Positions 8,706 to 16,527 of a stretch of 42,825 nucleotides of DNA are shown here, piece after piece; within the stretch, counting starts at the first letter, position 1, and each line of letters opens with the position of its first letter. This DNA comes from Okeania sp. SIO2B3. Its GTDB lineage: Bacteria > Cyanobacteriota > Cyanobacteriia > Cyanobacteriales > Microcoleaceae. The notes under the pieces are model-generated. The model made no database searches. It saw nothing but the letters and a program-made list of their open reading frames with translations, and was not told the DNA's origin. Made by a program: the position numbers and the translations under genes. The stretch lies in assembly GCF_010672525.1 (NCBI RefSeq), contig NZ_JAAHGH010000063.1, positions 1 to 42,825 on the forward strand, written 5' to 3'.

Positions 8706-9030
8706 AGTTATTAGTAGTTACTTTACTTTTTAAGGGTGGGAAAATGGGTAGAGGTTTAGTAACCAAGATCCTACAGGAGTCATACTAACTTAAAAATGGC
8801 TGGATTTGCACCATGAGCGATCATCCTGTAAACTCAACTAGGAATTTACTATTATTTTCAAGTTGAGCTGGAAATAAATCTATGACCAAAGAATAAGAAC
8901 GCGATCGCCTATTAATGTCTTGGAACGATACTCATCCAGAATAAGTGTATCCATCAGTTATTTGAAGAACAAGCAGAAAAGAGTTGTTGGGAAATAACTT
9001 AGGTTAGTGAAAAATGAAAACTCAAACTGA
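8706..9030. other. Spacer with NRPS relic
   Basis: Besides the NRPS relic listed below, I see one HIP1 site (cgcgatcgcc near 8900) and no promoter or terminator I can support. Confidence 0.5.
8882..8998 (+). pseudogene. NRPS condensation-adenylation linker relic
   Basis: The plus strand reads MTKE*ERDRLLMSWNDTHPE and, after a +1 change, NKCIHQLFEEQAEK. This is the junction found in nonribosomal peptide synthetases, where the end of a condensation domain (L(T)EEER..LL..WNDT) leads into the adenylation-domain start (KCIHQLFE.QVE.TP). One in-frame stop and one frameshift are present and nothing more of the synthetase survives. The motif match is specific, but the stretch is short. Confidence 0.6.
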
Positions 9031-9474
9031 TCAATTTTGGTTAGTGGTCTTATTATTTATGCTGCCATCAGGTACAAGTTCCAGCCATCCAGTCGCTGTT
9101 AACATTAATTTGTCATCAAAATCATCCTTGTGATTACGGTAAATATGATTGACAGCTCCATAGCATTTGACTCCCGCGAAGGCGTTTTCACATAACACCC
9201 TAGATTGACTCAATGTCCGATTTTCGGTCTTTTGCTGTTGATTTAATTGTCTCCCCTTTGGTTTTTTATGGGGTATGCGGATATTTTTATACTGGTGTTG
9301 AATACCTTGAAAGCCACTATCTACTTCAATTGGTATCTTCACGGGTATACTTCCTATCAACTTTTCTTCGTCATGGAATTTCTTGTCATGTAACTTTCCT
9401 TCTCTTGCCAGGCTCAAGAATGGCAATCTACAACAAGTACCCATCGGCGAACCAGGAGAATTGCACATTTCCAA
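9031..9474 (-). pseudogene. IS5-like (DDE_Tnp_4 type) transposase, C-terminal relic
   Basis: The minus strand encodes REGKLHDKKFHDEEKL, then PIEVDSGFQGIQHQY, IRIPHKKPKGRQL, and SRVLCENAFAGVK..GAVNHIYRN. This is the conserved C-terminal half of IS5/HARBI1-like DDE transposases, with the catalytic D in DSGFQG and the E in CENAFAGVK. The N-terminal domain and first catalytic Asp are missing and the open frame starts in unrelated sequence. Intact C-terminal codons suggest recent death. IS5-type elements make short TNA target duplications, so this could be a relative of the enzyme that moved the TAA-flanked MITEs here. Confidence 0.7.
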
Positions 9475-9572
9475 TTGCCCTTATGTTGAGCAAAGTTTTC
9501 TAGGATTGCAGATTTCTCTGCTGGAGTAAAAGCTACACCTCTAGCTTTTTTCTGGTAATTAGGGTTTGCTGA

Positions 9573-10321
9573 TTAAATATAAAAGCATTGACATATAAAG
9601 ATTTTAGCAGTCGCCTTTTCTAACTATCGCCTGACAGTAGTCTCTAAATAGACTTGAGTACTTTCTTTCCACTTAGGTAGTCCATAGTCATAGAATTTGT
9701 CCCATAACTCTAGTAAAGAAATCTGAGATTTGGCCTCTTCAATCTTTTGATAACGTAGCTCCTCCACAGGAAGCATTTGTAGCAGTTTCTTTTGCTGTGG
9801 CCTGTAACGCTCTAACGTAAAGTCAAATTGGCCTCAAGCAATATCAGTATTGATAGCCTCAACCTTAACTTCAGTGATCGCCCTATATTTAGGGTTTGCG
9901 CTCAAAAGTATGAGTGGTAAGAGTAGGAGTCAGGAGCCAGAATCGGTGAATCCAGGAGGAATGGGAATTTATAGAAGAGGTAGTTGGAAGAATCGTCCCA
10001 AAATTGTTCTGCCATCATCTACCCAAAGTACCCTCATTTTTGAACCGGAACTACCTAAAAGCTAGAACTTTTTGATACCTAAAAATCTTCAAACCTTTAT
10101 GTGTAAGGACTTTGAGATTTAATCAGCAAGCCCTATTTAGGTAAGTCAGGTAGTCCTAAATAAAGGGTCTTGTCTTTACCAAACAATTTTCTGGGAAAAC
10201 GCACAGGTAAACGGCCTTCACAAGAATCTAGTCGGGCAATACCCCTAGGAAGAAAATGGGCCTTATTTAGACTCATAAAATACCTCAACTCTTCCATAAA
10301 AGCTAAGGCAGAAGTGTACAA
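9573..10321 (-). pseudogene. Tyrosine integrase, N-terminal relic split by a MITE
   Basis: Read on the minus strand, the first part (10321 to 10136) contains CEGRLPVRFPRKLFGKDK and LYLGLPDLPK. A 254-bp element (9886-10139) follows, and after it the frame resumes with EVKVEAINTDIA, stop, GQFDFTLERYRPQQ, then LELWDKFYDYGLPKWKESTQ and VYLETTVRR. This is the arm-type DNA-binding region plus SAM-like region of cyanobacterial phage/island integrases (GRLR.R.P..., SLGLPDT..N, A..IE.DI..G.FD.TL..Y). The catalytic domain is gone, with another IS end at 9556. It lies beside a tRNA-Gly 3' fragment, the usual place for such an integrase. Confidence 0.65.
9886..10139 (-). mobile_element. Non-autonomous element with tatttagggtttgc ends
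   Basis: Ends tatttagggtttgc (9886-9899) and gcaagccctattta (10126-10139) are inverted and match the IS4-like relic at 14021-14918 and the element at 34705-34979. No transposase frame inside. It interrupts the integrase relic. The TIR supplies a stop codon just after LPDLPK. Confidence 0.75.
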
Positions 10322-10360
10322 AAAATTGTACTAAAGTACATCAGTTTAAGAAAGCTTTAA

Positions 10361-10487
10361 TATCATGTCCGGTAGCATCGTTTGTGTATAAAATTAAGGT
10401 GACAATGGGAGAAAACCTCCTGCCTTCTGCCTCCAGCTCCCGCTGCCTTCCTTCCACCAAAGTCTAATTATTCAACCGGACATGATA
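10361..10487 (-). mobile_element. MITE, TATCATGTCCGG ends, 127 bp (inverted copy)
   Basis: Same family and same length as 7389-7515, opposite orientation, flanked by TAA at 10358-10360 and 10488-10490. Confidence 0.85.
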
Positions 10488-10536
10488 TAACTACTGGAAA
10501 CACCAAATAGCAATAAAGTCAGCAAGTTAGGGTAGA

Positions 10537-10579
10537 GCCTTCCAAGCTAATCATGGGGGTTCGATTTTCCCTACCCGCT
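10537..10579 (+). other. tRNA-Gly(UCC) 3' fragment, likely attachment site remnant
   Basis: The sequence has the anticodon loop cttccaa with half of its stem, a T-arm ggggg-ttcgatt-ttccc (with G-U pairs) and a 3' acceptor strand tacccgc plus T. This is the 3' part of a bacterial tRNA-Gly(UCC). No matching 5' acceptor (gcgggt) lies upstream, so it is not a tRNA gene. Integrative elements leave such 3' fragments next to their integrase gene, and the integrase relic ends about 200 bp away on the 5' side. Confidence 0.5.
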
Positions 10580-10989
10580 TATCGGGTAAAACAACGAATT
10601 ATCCACTTTTTAGACTGATCTTAAACAGCAAATGGATAACAAATGGACAAAAAACTATACAAAAGTGAGTACGAAATGAGTATGAAGCTGGACAATCAAA
10701 AACTGTCGATAATTTAGCCACAAGAAAACTCTTGAATTCTCTCAAATATTCAAGTTTGTCCAAATATTTAAGTAGAAAATATCAGCGTTCCCAGATTAAT
10801 GAGTACTTTTCCCCTAAATATTGCTTGAGTCTACATATTTCCGAGAGTGAAAACTCAATTATGTCTTTTGTGCCCCAAATACCCTTCAATTTCTCCTTGG
10901 AAATAGCAACTATTTTGATGAAAATCTTGCCACAATCTAGGTCAACAAAGTCTCCCTTCAACAATTAATAATTAATAATTAATAATTAA

Positions 10990-11225
10990 TAATTACCTCT
11001 CCTTGAAAAGAAGAGGATTGACTAATCATGAAAAATTTTTTCTTCTCTTGGTCGATTGGATATGGCGAGGAGACCGTTCCCTCCGGGACGCTACGCGTTA
11101 ACGTAGTTGTGCGTTAGCAAACGCCATCCCATCCTAACTGACTGCTCCGCAAACGACCGCTTTTTTCCCCTTACAAGGGGAGGCGCATACCCACAATTTA
11201 TCGGTAAAATCCTTTTCCATTTCGG
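10990..11225. repeat. Composite dispersed repeat, inverted relative to 5926-6030
   Basis: It begins cctctccttgaaaag and ends in the ccccttacaaggggaggc palindrome and a ccatttcgg tail, as in the repeat at 4667-4790. Inside lies the reverse complement of the 5926-6030 block, extended by extra small repeats (cgcgttaacgtagttgtgcg and gctccgcaaac). Confidence 0.7.
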
Positions 11226-11286
11226 CATGTCTGGATGAGTTTGTAGCCAATTTTCTCAAGTATCCGATTGATATATTGGACATTTT

Positions 11287-11412
11287 CTATTCGGCCTCTT
11301 TAGTTAGTTTCAATGCATTTTTATTGAAGATGTTATCACTGCCACAAACAAACTCAACATCTCTGCTAACAGGAATGTAATTATTCTTGTTACACTCAGT
11401 CCAAGGGAAGAA
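11287..11412 (-). pseudogene. Kazal-like domain relic
   Basis: The minus strand reads WTECNKNNYIPVSRDVEFV, then CGSDNIFNKNALKLTKEAE and a stop. The VCGSDNxFxNxxxL string is the core of Kazal-type protease inhibitor domains (PVCGSDGxTYxNxCxL), with some cysteines missing. Too short and degenerate to be a functional domain as it stands. Confidence 0.3.
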
Positions 11413-11455
11413 TTAATATAGAGATAGTTGCCGAATCTTTTTAATACTTAATAAT

Positions 11456-13441
11456 ATGAGCTACTGTTTAAATCCTCAATGCCCAAATCCACAAAATCCT
11501 GAAGAAACATTATATTGTCTAGCTTGTGGGTCAAAGTTGTTGCTCAGAGAAAGGTATCGCCCAATTAAACCTATTGGTAGGGGTGGCTTTGGTAGAACTT
11601 TTTATGCTGTAGATGAGGATAAACCTTCTCACCCTCCTTGTGTAATTAAACAATTTTTACCTCAAAATACTGGTGACCCAAAAAAAGCTGCCGAGTTATT
11701 TCAACAAGAAGCAGTTAGATTAGATGAACTTGGTCAACATCCACAAATTCCAGAATTATTAGCTCACTTTGAACAGGATAATTATCAATATTTAGTACAG
11801 GAATTTATTGATGGTTCTAATCTTGCTCAAGAGTTAACAAAAACAGGTCCATTTAAGGATAATCAAATTAAGCAAATATTGAATGAATTATTACCAGTTT
11901 TACAGTTTATTCACGAACATAAAGTAATTCATCGGGACATTAAACCAGAAAATATTATTCGTCGTAATTTTCCACCACAAACTACAGGATGGATGACTAA
12001 TACAAATCGATTAGTATTAGTTGATTTTGGTGCGGCTAAAGTTATTACTGGAACTTCTTTAATGCAACCTGGAACAATTATTGGCAGTCCGGAATATGTG
12101 GCTCCAGAACAAGTAAGAGGTCATGCCATTTTTGCTAGTGATATCTATAGTTTGGGAGTTACTTGTATTCATTTATTAACTCAAGTATCTCCTTTCGATC
12201 TATTTGATGTAATGAAAGATAAATGGGTGTGGCGAGATTATTTGAATCAGTCTATTAATAGTATGTTAGGGAGAATTCTTGATAAAATGCTGGCAACTAA
12301 CCCCAAAATGCGTTATCAGTCTGCTGCTGAGGTCATGAAAGAATTAAACCCAGAGCAGAAGTTCCCTACTCTCCCTAATATTTCTCCACCTACACCATCC
12401 CCAACTAGAAGACCAATACCATCTCCTACTCCCACTAGAGCGCCAATACCTACATACACACCAATTCGACAAACAACTAATTCCATAACTGCACCGCCTC
12501 ATGTTATCCAACCAACAATTATTCCTCAACCGCAAAAGTCAACTTGGAAATGTTTATCGACCCTGACCGGACATTTTGACTCGGTAAATTCAGTAGCATT
12601 TAGTCCGAATGAAGAAATTTTAGCTAGTGGGAGTCGGGATAAGACTATTGAAATTTGGGATATGAATAAAGGCAGACGTTGGTATACTCTTACTGGTCAT
12701 GGCGACTCAGTACAAACTGTGGCATTTAGTGAGAATGGAGAAATGTTAGCGAGTGGAAGTCGGGATAAAACTATTGAAATTTGGGATATGAATAAAGGAA
12801 AACGCTGGTTTACTCTCATCGGTCATTCTGACTGGGTGGATGTAGTGGCATTTAGTCCAGATGGTCAGGCATTGGCAAGTGGCGGTAGGGATAAGGCAAT
12901 TGAAATTTGGAATTTGCAGAAGGCAAAGCGGTGGTTTACTTTGGTTGGTCATGAAGACCGGGTTTATAGTGTTGCTTTCAATAGAGATGGTCGGATATTG
13001 GCAAGCGGGAGTCGCGATCGAACAATTAAAATGTGGGACTTTGAGAATGCGAAAGAACTATTTACAATTAAGGGTCATTCTGACTGGGTGCGATCGCTTG
13101 TTTTCAGTCCAGATGGTGGCACATTAGCGAGTGGTAGTAGGGATGGTACGATTAAGTTATGGCAGGTTTATGGAGGGGAACTTATTTCGACACCTATACA
13201 CAATTTGAAATATGGTATGAGTGATGTTTTGTCTGTTGCGTTTAGTCCAAATGGAAAAATTGTTGCGGGTGGGTATCGCAATGGGATTATTAATTTATGG
13301 GATGTTGTCACCGGAGAATTGTTGGAAACTCTTGAGGGTCATTCAAGTGATGTATTTTCGGTGATGTTTAGTCGGAATGGTAGGAGTTTAGCTAGTGGGA
13401 GTAATGATAAGACGATTAAAATATGGCAGGTTCCTGGGTAA
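11456..13441 (+). CDS. Ser/Thr protein kinase with zinc ribbon and seven WD40 repeats
   Basis: 661 residues. Residues 1-30 form a four-cysteine zinc ribbon (C4, C9, C21, C24). The kinase domain (about 34-300) has the glycine loop GRGGFGRTF (41-49), ATP-binding K65 (VIKQF), the catalytic loop HRDIKPEN (159-166) and DFGAA (190-194), so it should be active. A Pro/Thr-rich linker (about 305-355) leads to seven WD40 repeats (GHxxxVxSVAFSPxGxxLASGSxDKTIKxW), enough for one propeller. Such kinases are a cyanobacterial speciality in stress or partner sensing; the ligand is unknown. The stop TAA is also the left TAA of a MITE insertion, so the gene's end has been fixed by that event. No partner gene in the same operon. 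Confidence 0.9.
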   Translation: MSYCLNPQCPNPQNPEETLYCLACGSKLLLRERYRPIKPIGRGGFGRTFYAVDEDKPSHPPCVIKQFLPQNTGDPKKAAELFQQEAVRLDELGQHPQIPELLAHFEQDNYQYLVQEFIDGSNLAQELTKTGPFKDNQIKQILNELLPVLQFIHEHKVIHRDIKPENIIRRNFPPQTTGWMTNTNRLVLVDFGAAKVITGTSLMQPGTIIGSPEYVAPEQVRGHAIFASDIYSLGVTCIHLLTQVSPFDLFDVMKDKWVWRDYLNQSINSMLGRILDKMLATNPKMRYQSAAEVMKELNPEQKFPTLPNISPPTPSPTRRPIPSPTPTRAPIPTYTPIRQTTNSITAPPHVIQPTIIPQPQKSTWKCLSTLTGHFDSVNSVAFSPNEEILASGSRDKTIEIWDMNKGRRWYTLTGHGDSVQTVAFSENGEMLASGSRDKTIEIWDMNKGKRWFTLIGHSDWVDVVAFSPDGQALASGGRDKAIEIWNLQKAKRWFTLVGHEDRVYSVAFNRDGRILASGSRDRTIKMWDFENAKELFTIKGHSDWVRSLVFSPDGGTLASGSRDGTIKLWQVYGGELISTPIHNLKYGMSDVLSVAFSPNGKIVAGGYRNGIINLWDVVTGELLETLEGHSSDVFSVMFSRNGRSLASGSNDKTIKIWQVPG

Positions 13442-13588
13442 TATCATGTCCGGTTGAACAGTTATAAATAAATAACGACGGACTCCTGATGACTCCGTCC
13501 TCAGGAGTCAGGAGGAAAGAGGGAAGGAAGAAGAAGAACTGGAGTTGAAGGAGAAAGTTTTTGATCACGCTATTATCCGGACATGATA
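13442..13588 (+). mobile_element. MITE, TATCATGTCCGG ends, 147 bp
   Basis: tatcatgtccgg...ccggacatgata flanked by TAA at 13439-13441 (the stop codon of the kinase gene) and at 13589-13591. The interior starts ttgaacagttataaataaat, shared with the copy at 28871-29009. Confidence 0.85.
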
Positions 13589-13697
13589 TAATATCAAATC
13601 TGGTTGCATTGGTGTAATTAGATTCATCGGGTGGGGAGTGTGGGGAGATATAGAAAGATGTGGCAATGGCGCTTATGATGGAACTATACTAAACCCA

Positions 13698-13886
13698 ATG
13701 GGCTTAGAAAGTACAGGCAAAAAATCAAAGAAGATTCGGATTTACCTCAGCCGTGAACAAAGGCAATTACTCAGGCAATGGATAGGTGTGGCTAGGTCTA
13801 CCTACAACCGCACCGTTGAATATCTTCAGCAACCTGAGACCAAAGCTAATTGGAAAGCAGTCAAAGGTGGAATTTTGAATAATACC
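13698..13886 (+). pseudogene. TnpB-like transposon nuclease, N-terminal fragment
   Basis: Codes for KKSKKIRIYLSREQRQLLRQ, then WIGVARSTYNRTVEYLQQPE and KANWKAVKGGILNN. This is the N-terminal helix-turn-helix region of the TnpB/OrfB family of IS605/IS607-type elements (W....R..YN..V). It is cut at about 13886, where a 37-bp repeat that recurs at 36801-36838 begins. The RuvC domain is absent. Confidence 0.65.
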
Positions 13887-13922
13887 ATTTCTCAAAAACT
13901 TTTCTACATTTTCTTGAGTGGG
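13884..13922. repeat. 37-bp repeat shared with 36801-36838
   Basis: ataccatttctcaaaaactt continuing to tttcttgag, followed by a g-rich gtgggag array. The second copy near 36801-36838 is also followed by gggagtgggag. It is a junction marker at both sites and may be an element end. Confidence 0.7.
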
Positions 13923-14020
13923 GGAGTGTGGGAGTGGGGGAGTGGGGGAGTTTTAAGCATAAGAATAATTAACATTAACTGAGCTACTAATTAGCAAAAA
14001 TTGATTTTTTCTGTATTAAA

Positions 14021-14918
14021 TATTTAGGGTTTGCGCTTCACTAGTCTTTTAGTAGGGGTAGGAGACAGGAGACAGGGGAAATGTGTCGGGAGCGAGGAGG
14101 TAGGAGTAACAATTGTCCCTCAATTTTTCTGTCCGAAGGTTTGCCTTTTACTCACATCTTGCACCTGACAAGACAAAGTTCCAAACCCTGTTCATAAAAC
14201 CAAGGATTTAGTAACTTTAATTTTTTGATCAGGCAAAGGAGTAAAATCTGAGTTCTGAGCAAAACTAAGGCAATTTCTGCTCAATCATACCAATCTAAAT
14301 CATCATGGCCAACCATGATGTAAATAAATCCAATCAGCTAATAAATAAGAAACGAAAGAAAGAATTAACCAACGATCAACACCTAATCAAGTTTTTTGTC
14401 CAAAACGATGAAGACTAAATTGATGTTTGGCCGTTTTCCAGAAACCTTCAATCTGCCATCGACGTTTTCCCCAACGGACGATAGTTTTTCCCTTCATAGG
14501 TTTAGTTGAAATCACAAATCGCTTGACTCTTTTTCCCGGAACGTTTTAGCCAAACCCATGATCAAAATACAGGAAAATCTCAGCCCTATTCGATCAACTT
14601 GTTGTCTGTAAGTTTTTAGTTGAGATACCTTACCTCCATCAGTTAATTTTCTGTTATTAGAGATGCCAAGAATTCCATGATGATTAAAGGAATCGTCACG
14701 GAGTTTTTCACTCTCATTTAATTGTCCCAAAAGCTGTATCTCCTAAAACATCAATTTGGAAAGATTTGGTCAAAATAGAAGGCAATGTATTCAGTAATTT
14801 TAAAGCCAACACAGAAGGTGATGGAGTATCTTTGCCTAAACGCACTTTTGGGGAATATAAGAATGCTCAAACCTTTACTTGTCAATGGTTTGATAATTAA
14901 TAAGCAAGCCCTATTTAA
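14021..14918 (-). mobile_element. IS4-like insertion sequence, decayed
   Basis: Inverted ends tatttagggtttgc (14021-14034) and gcaagccctattta (14904-14917) enclose about 0.9 kb with a broken transposase on the minus strand. The full family is normally longer, so internal deletion is likely. The ends are those of the short elements at 9886-10139 and 34705-34979, which makes this copy the best candidate for their parent family. Confidence 0.7.
14290..14880 (-). pseudogene. IS4-family transposase, frameshifted
   Basis: On the minus strand, SEKLRDDSFNHHGILGISN and RKLTDGGKVSQLKTY are followed in other frames by LIMGLAKTFREKESS, DGRLKVSGKRPNINLVFIVL and a terminal region resembling W..LHHGW..LDWYD. 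In cyanobacterial IS4-type transposases the corresponding order is EKLRDD..NHHGI, W.KREDGKRELRFV, RWQIEGFWKTAKH.FSLHRFG. Several frameshifts and stops. Confidence 0.6.
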
Positions 14919-14949
14919 TAACTGAAGTGTTACTTAAGTATAGCATTAA

Positions 14950-15251
14950 CAGGACTTACGCAAAGACACTATATATAGTATATGCTAAATATAGCGTCCG
15001 CTTAAAAATACAGAGCGTACGCCTCAAGACAAGTACCATTGTTAAAACCAGGGTAAAAAATTACCTAATTTATTGACAATTAGCAACATCTACAATGGGT
15101 GAAAATAAACTATATTAGCCTGTCTTTATATGAGTTATGATGATTTTGTTATTCAGGCGATCGCTCTGTATTTTTAAGCGTTAGCGGAGCTTTGCGTCAG
15201 CAATCGCTATATTTGCCAGACACTATATATAGTGTCTTTGTGTAAGTCCTG
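14950..15251. mobile_element. 302-bp MITE with long inverted ends
   Basis: caggacttacgcaaagacac at the left is matched by gtgtctttgtgtaagtcctg at the right. The pairing continues inward for about 70 bp (aaatatagcg, cttaaaaatacagagcg), broken on the right by an inserted dispersed repeat (ttagcggagctttgcgtcag). A solo end of the same family is at 15522-15545. Confidence 0.8.
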
Positions 15252-15550
15252 ATTTCTTCTACATGGTCTATTTTGCTCTTTTTATCACTTTCTGGGTTAT
15301 AGATACGATAATTTATTATCCAAAATCTAACTAGATTGAGGATTAAAATATAAGCAGTTAACTATCCCTATTCCACGCACTACTCTATGTTCATTACCGT
15401 TATACTGACACCGGACAAGTTCAATATGCATGGGAATATTTTTTATTAATAATTGTGTCATCAAAAATTCAATAACCATCTTCAGCAGTCACAATTTCTT
15501 CCCTGACATTTTGCCATAAAATTAGTGTCTTTGCGTAAGTCCTGAATCAT

Positions 15551-15811
15551 TCATTCGTCCTCATCTTGATCGCTACCAGCATACTTAGAAGGAGGGCGAT
15601 CGCTACTCCAGGCCCACCAACTACAGCCACACTCACAATGATAAAATTCTTGCCACTTGCGACGACTATTTTCTCCATAGACAGGGGAACGTCGATTAAT
15701 CCAAACTGCCTGTGCGTCTATTGTACCTGCCCCACACTTAGGACAGCAGAACTGAAACACATGAATTGAGGATTCTGTCCATTGAGGAGGAGTTGGGCTA
15801 AATGCTTCCAT
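15551..15811 (-). CDS. Small zinc-ribbon protein
   Basis: 86 residues. Paired cysteines FCCPKCGAGT (about 22-31) and FYHCECGCSWW (about 56-66) form a likely zinc ribbon, followed by an acidic tail ending DQDEDE. The codon pattern and the two clean CxxC-type knuckles support a real gene. No catalytic motif; a nucleic-acid- or protein-binding role is possible. Its stop lies 6 bp from the solo MITE end at 15522-15545. Confidence 0.7.
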   Translation of the reverse strand: MEAFSPTPPQWTESSIHVFQFCCPKCGAGTIDAQAVWINRRSPVYGENSRRKWQEFYHCECGCSWWAWSSDRPPSKYAGSDQDEDE

Positions 15812-15930
15812 GATTTATGATTAATATCATATAAATTTACTTATGTCAATATTATAACTGTAAAGTTAAAAGGCGTTTCCTGACGGAATGCTCCGCAAAC
15901 AGAAATTTAGCACTCAGCATTGCTGGTTAG

Positions 15931-16122
15931 ATTTATACTGAAACCGAAAGAAAAGCAATTTATAAGGATATTTTAACCCCTCTTAAATTATCTGGCGTAC
16001 AAGCCGAGTATTTCAGCCCAAGCTAATCACTAAAAGCTGTTAGCCCAGAGTTAGTTAAACTGAAAAGAAAAACTTATTTAGGATATAGCATTGACATTAA
16101 ATTAAACATTAGCAAAGAATAG
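15931..16122 (+). pseudogene. Coding relic with one in-frame stop, family unknown
   Basis: Frame reads IYTETERKAIYKDILTPLKL, SGVQAEYFSPS, stop, SLKAVSPELVKLKRKTYLGY, to a TAG at 16120. The composition is protein-like across the stop. No start codon in a good place. Not recognised. Confidence 0.3.
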
Positions 16123-16297
16123 GAAAAAATACAGTATATTCCTCCCATAATAAGTACAGAGATTAACAATTAAATGTTTCCAGTTCGGGGATATTGCACA
16201 CCAGAGGTGTACCTTACTAAAGTAGAATATTCTGTAATTAAGAGATTTTTTTGTAGTCAAAAAATTACAATCTAGTTTCACATTTTAAAACAGTTTT

Positions 16298-16440
16298 TAT
16301 CAAAATAATTGGGTCGCGCAACCCCGCCGGGAAGTGGCGAAATGTTTTTGGGGGGTTGCTCAAAATCCCCGACTTCCCCTCCACTGTCGGGGTCCGCGGG
16401 TGGGTTAACTTCTGACTTCTGACTTCTAACTTCGTTAAAA
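16298..16440. repeat. Dispersed repeat, atcaaaataattgggtcgcg type
   Basis: Shares atcaaaataattgggtcgcg, the gggg..atgtttttgg core and aacttctgacttcgttaa-type end with 29465-29560, where it abuts the stop of the glycosyltransferase gene. Confidence 0.75.
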
Positions 16441-16527
16441 TTGGTTGTGGTTTGATTCCCAATCCACTTTTTCCTTTTTCTTCCTTCTTCCTTCTTCCTT
16501 CTTACTTCTTACTTCAACCCTAATCAA

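Larger units (their letters stand above)
10580..11455. other. Spacer with repeats and a small coding relic
   Basis: A minus-strand 60-codon frame at 10782-10964 is possible but unsupported. Then come an aattaat array (10963-10995), the dispersed repeat block (10990-11225) with the inverted copy of the 5926-6030 block, and a minus-strand Kazal-like relic (11287-11412). Confidence 0.5.
13589..15550. other. Spacer of transposon relics
   Basis: About 2 kb with no intact gene: TnpB N-terminal relic, IS4-like element, a 302-bp MITE and a solo MITE end (15522-15545). The stretch 15252-15520 shows nothing I can identify. Confidence 0.6.
15812..16527. other. Spacer with coding relic and repeats
   Basis: A dispersed repeat (ggcgtttcctgacggaatgc near 15870), a coding relic (15931-16122), and a repeat of about 140 bp (16298-16440) related to 29465-29560. 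Then cttcttcc-type tandem repeats up to the nucleoside transporter start. Confidence 0.6.

Noticed and set aside
10524-10579. Intact tRNA-Gly gene
   Set aside because: The 3' half fits, but no 5' acceptor strand or proper D-arm precedes it; kept only as a fragment.
10782-10964. Minus-strand 60-codon frame (MLKGDFVDLDCGKIFIK...)
   Set aside because: Plausible composition but no family, no ribosome site, begins in an aattaat-type repeat, and the opposite strand is open as well.
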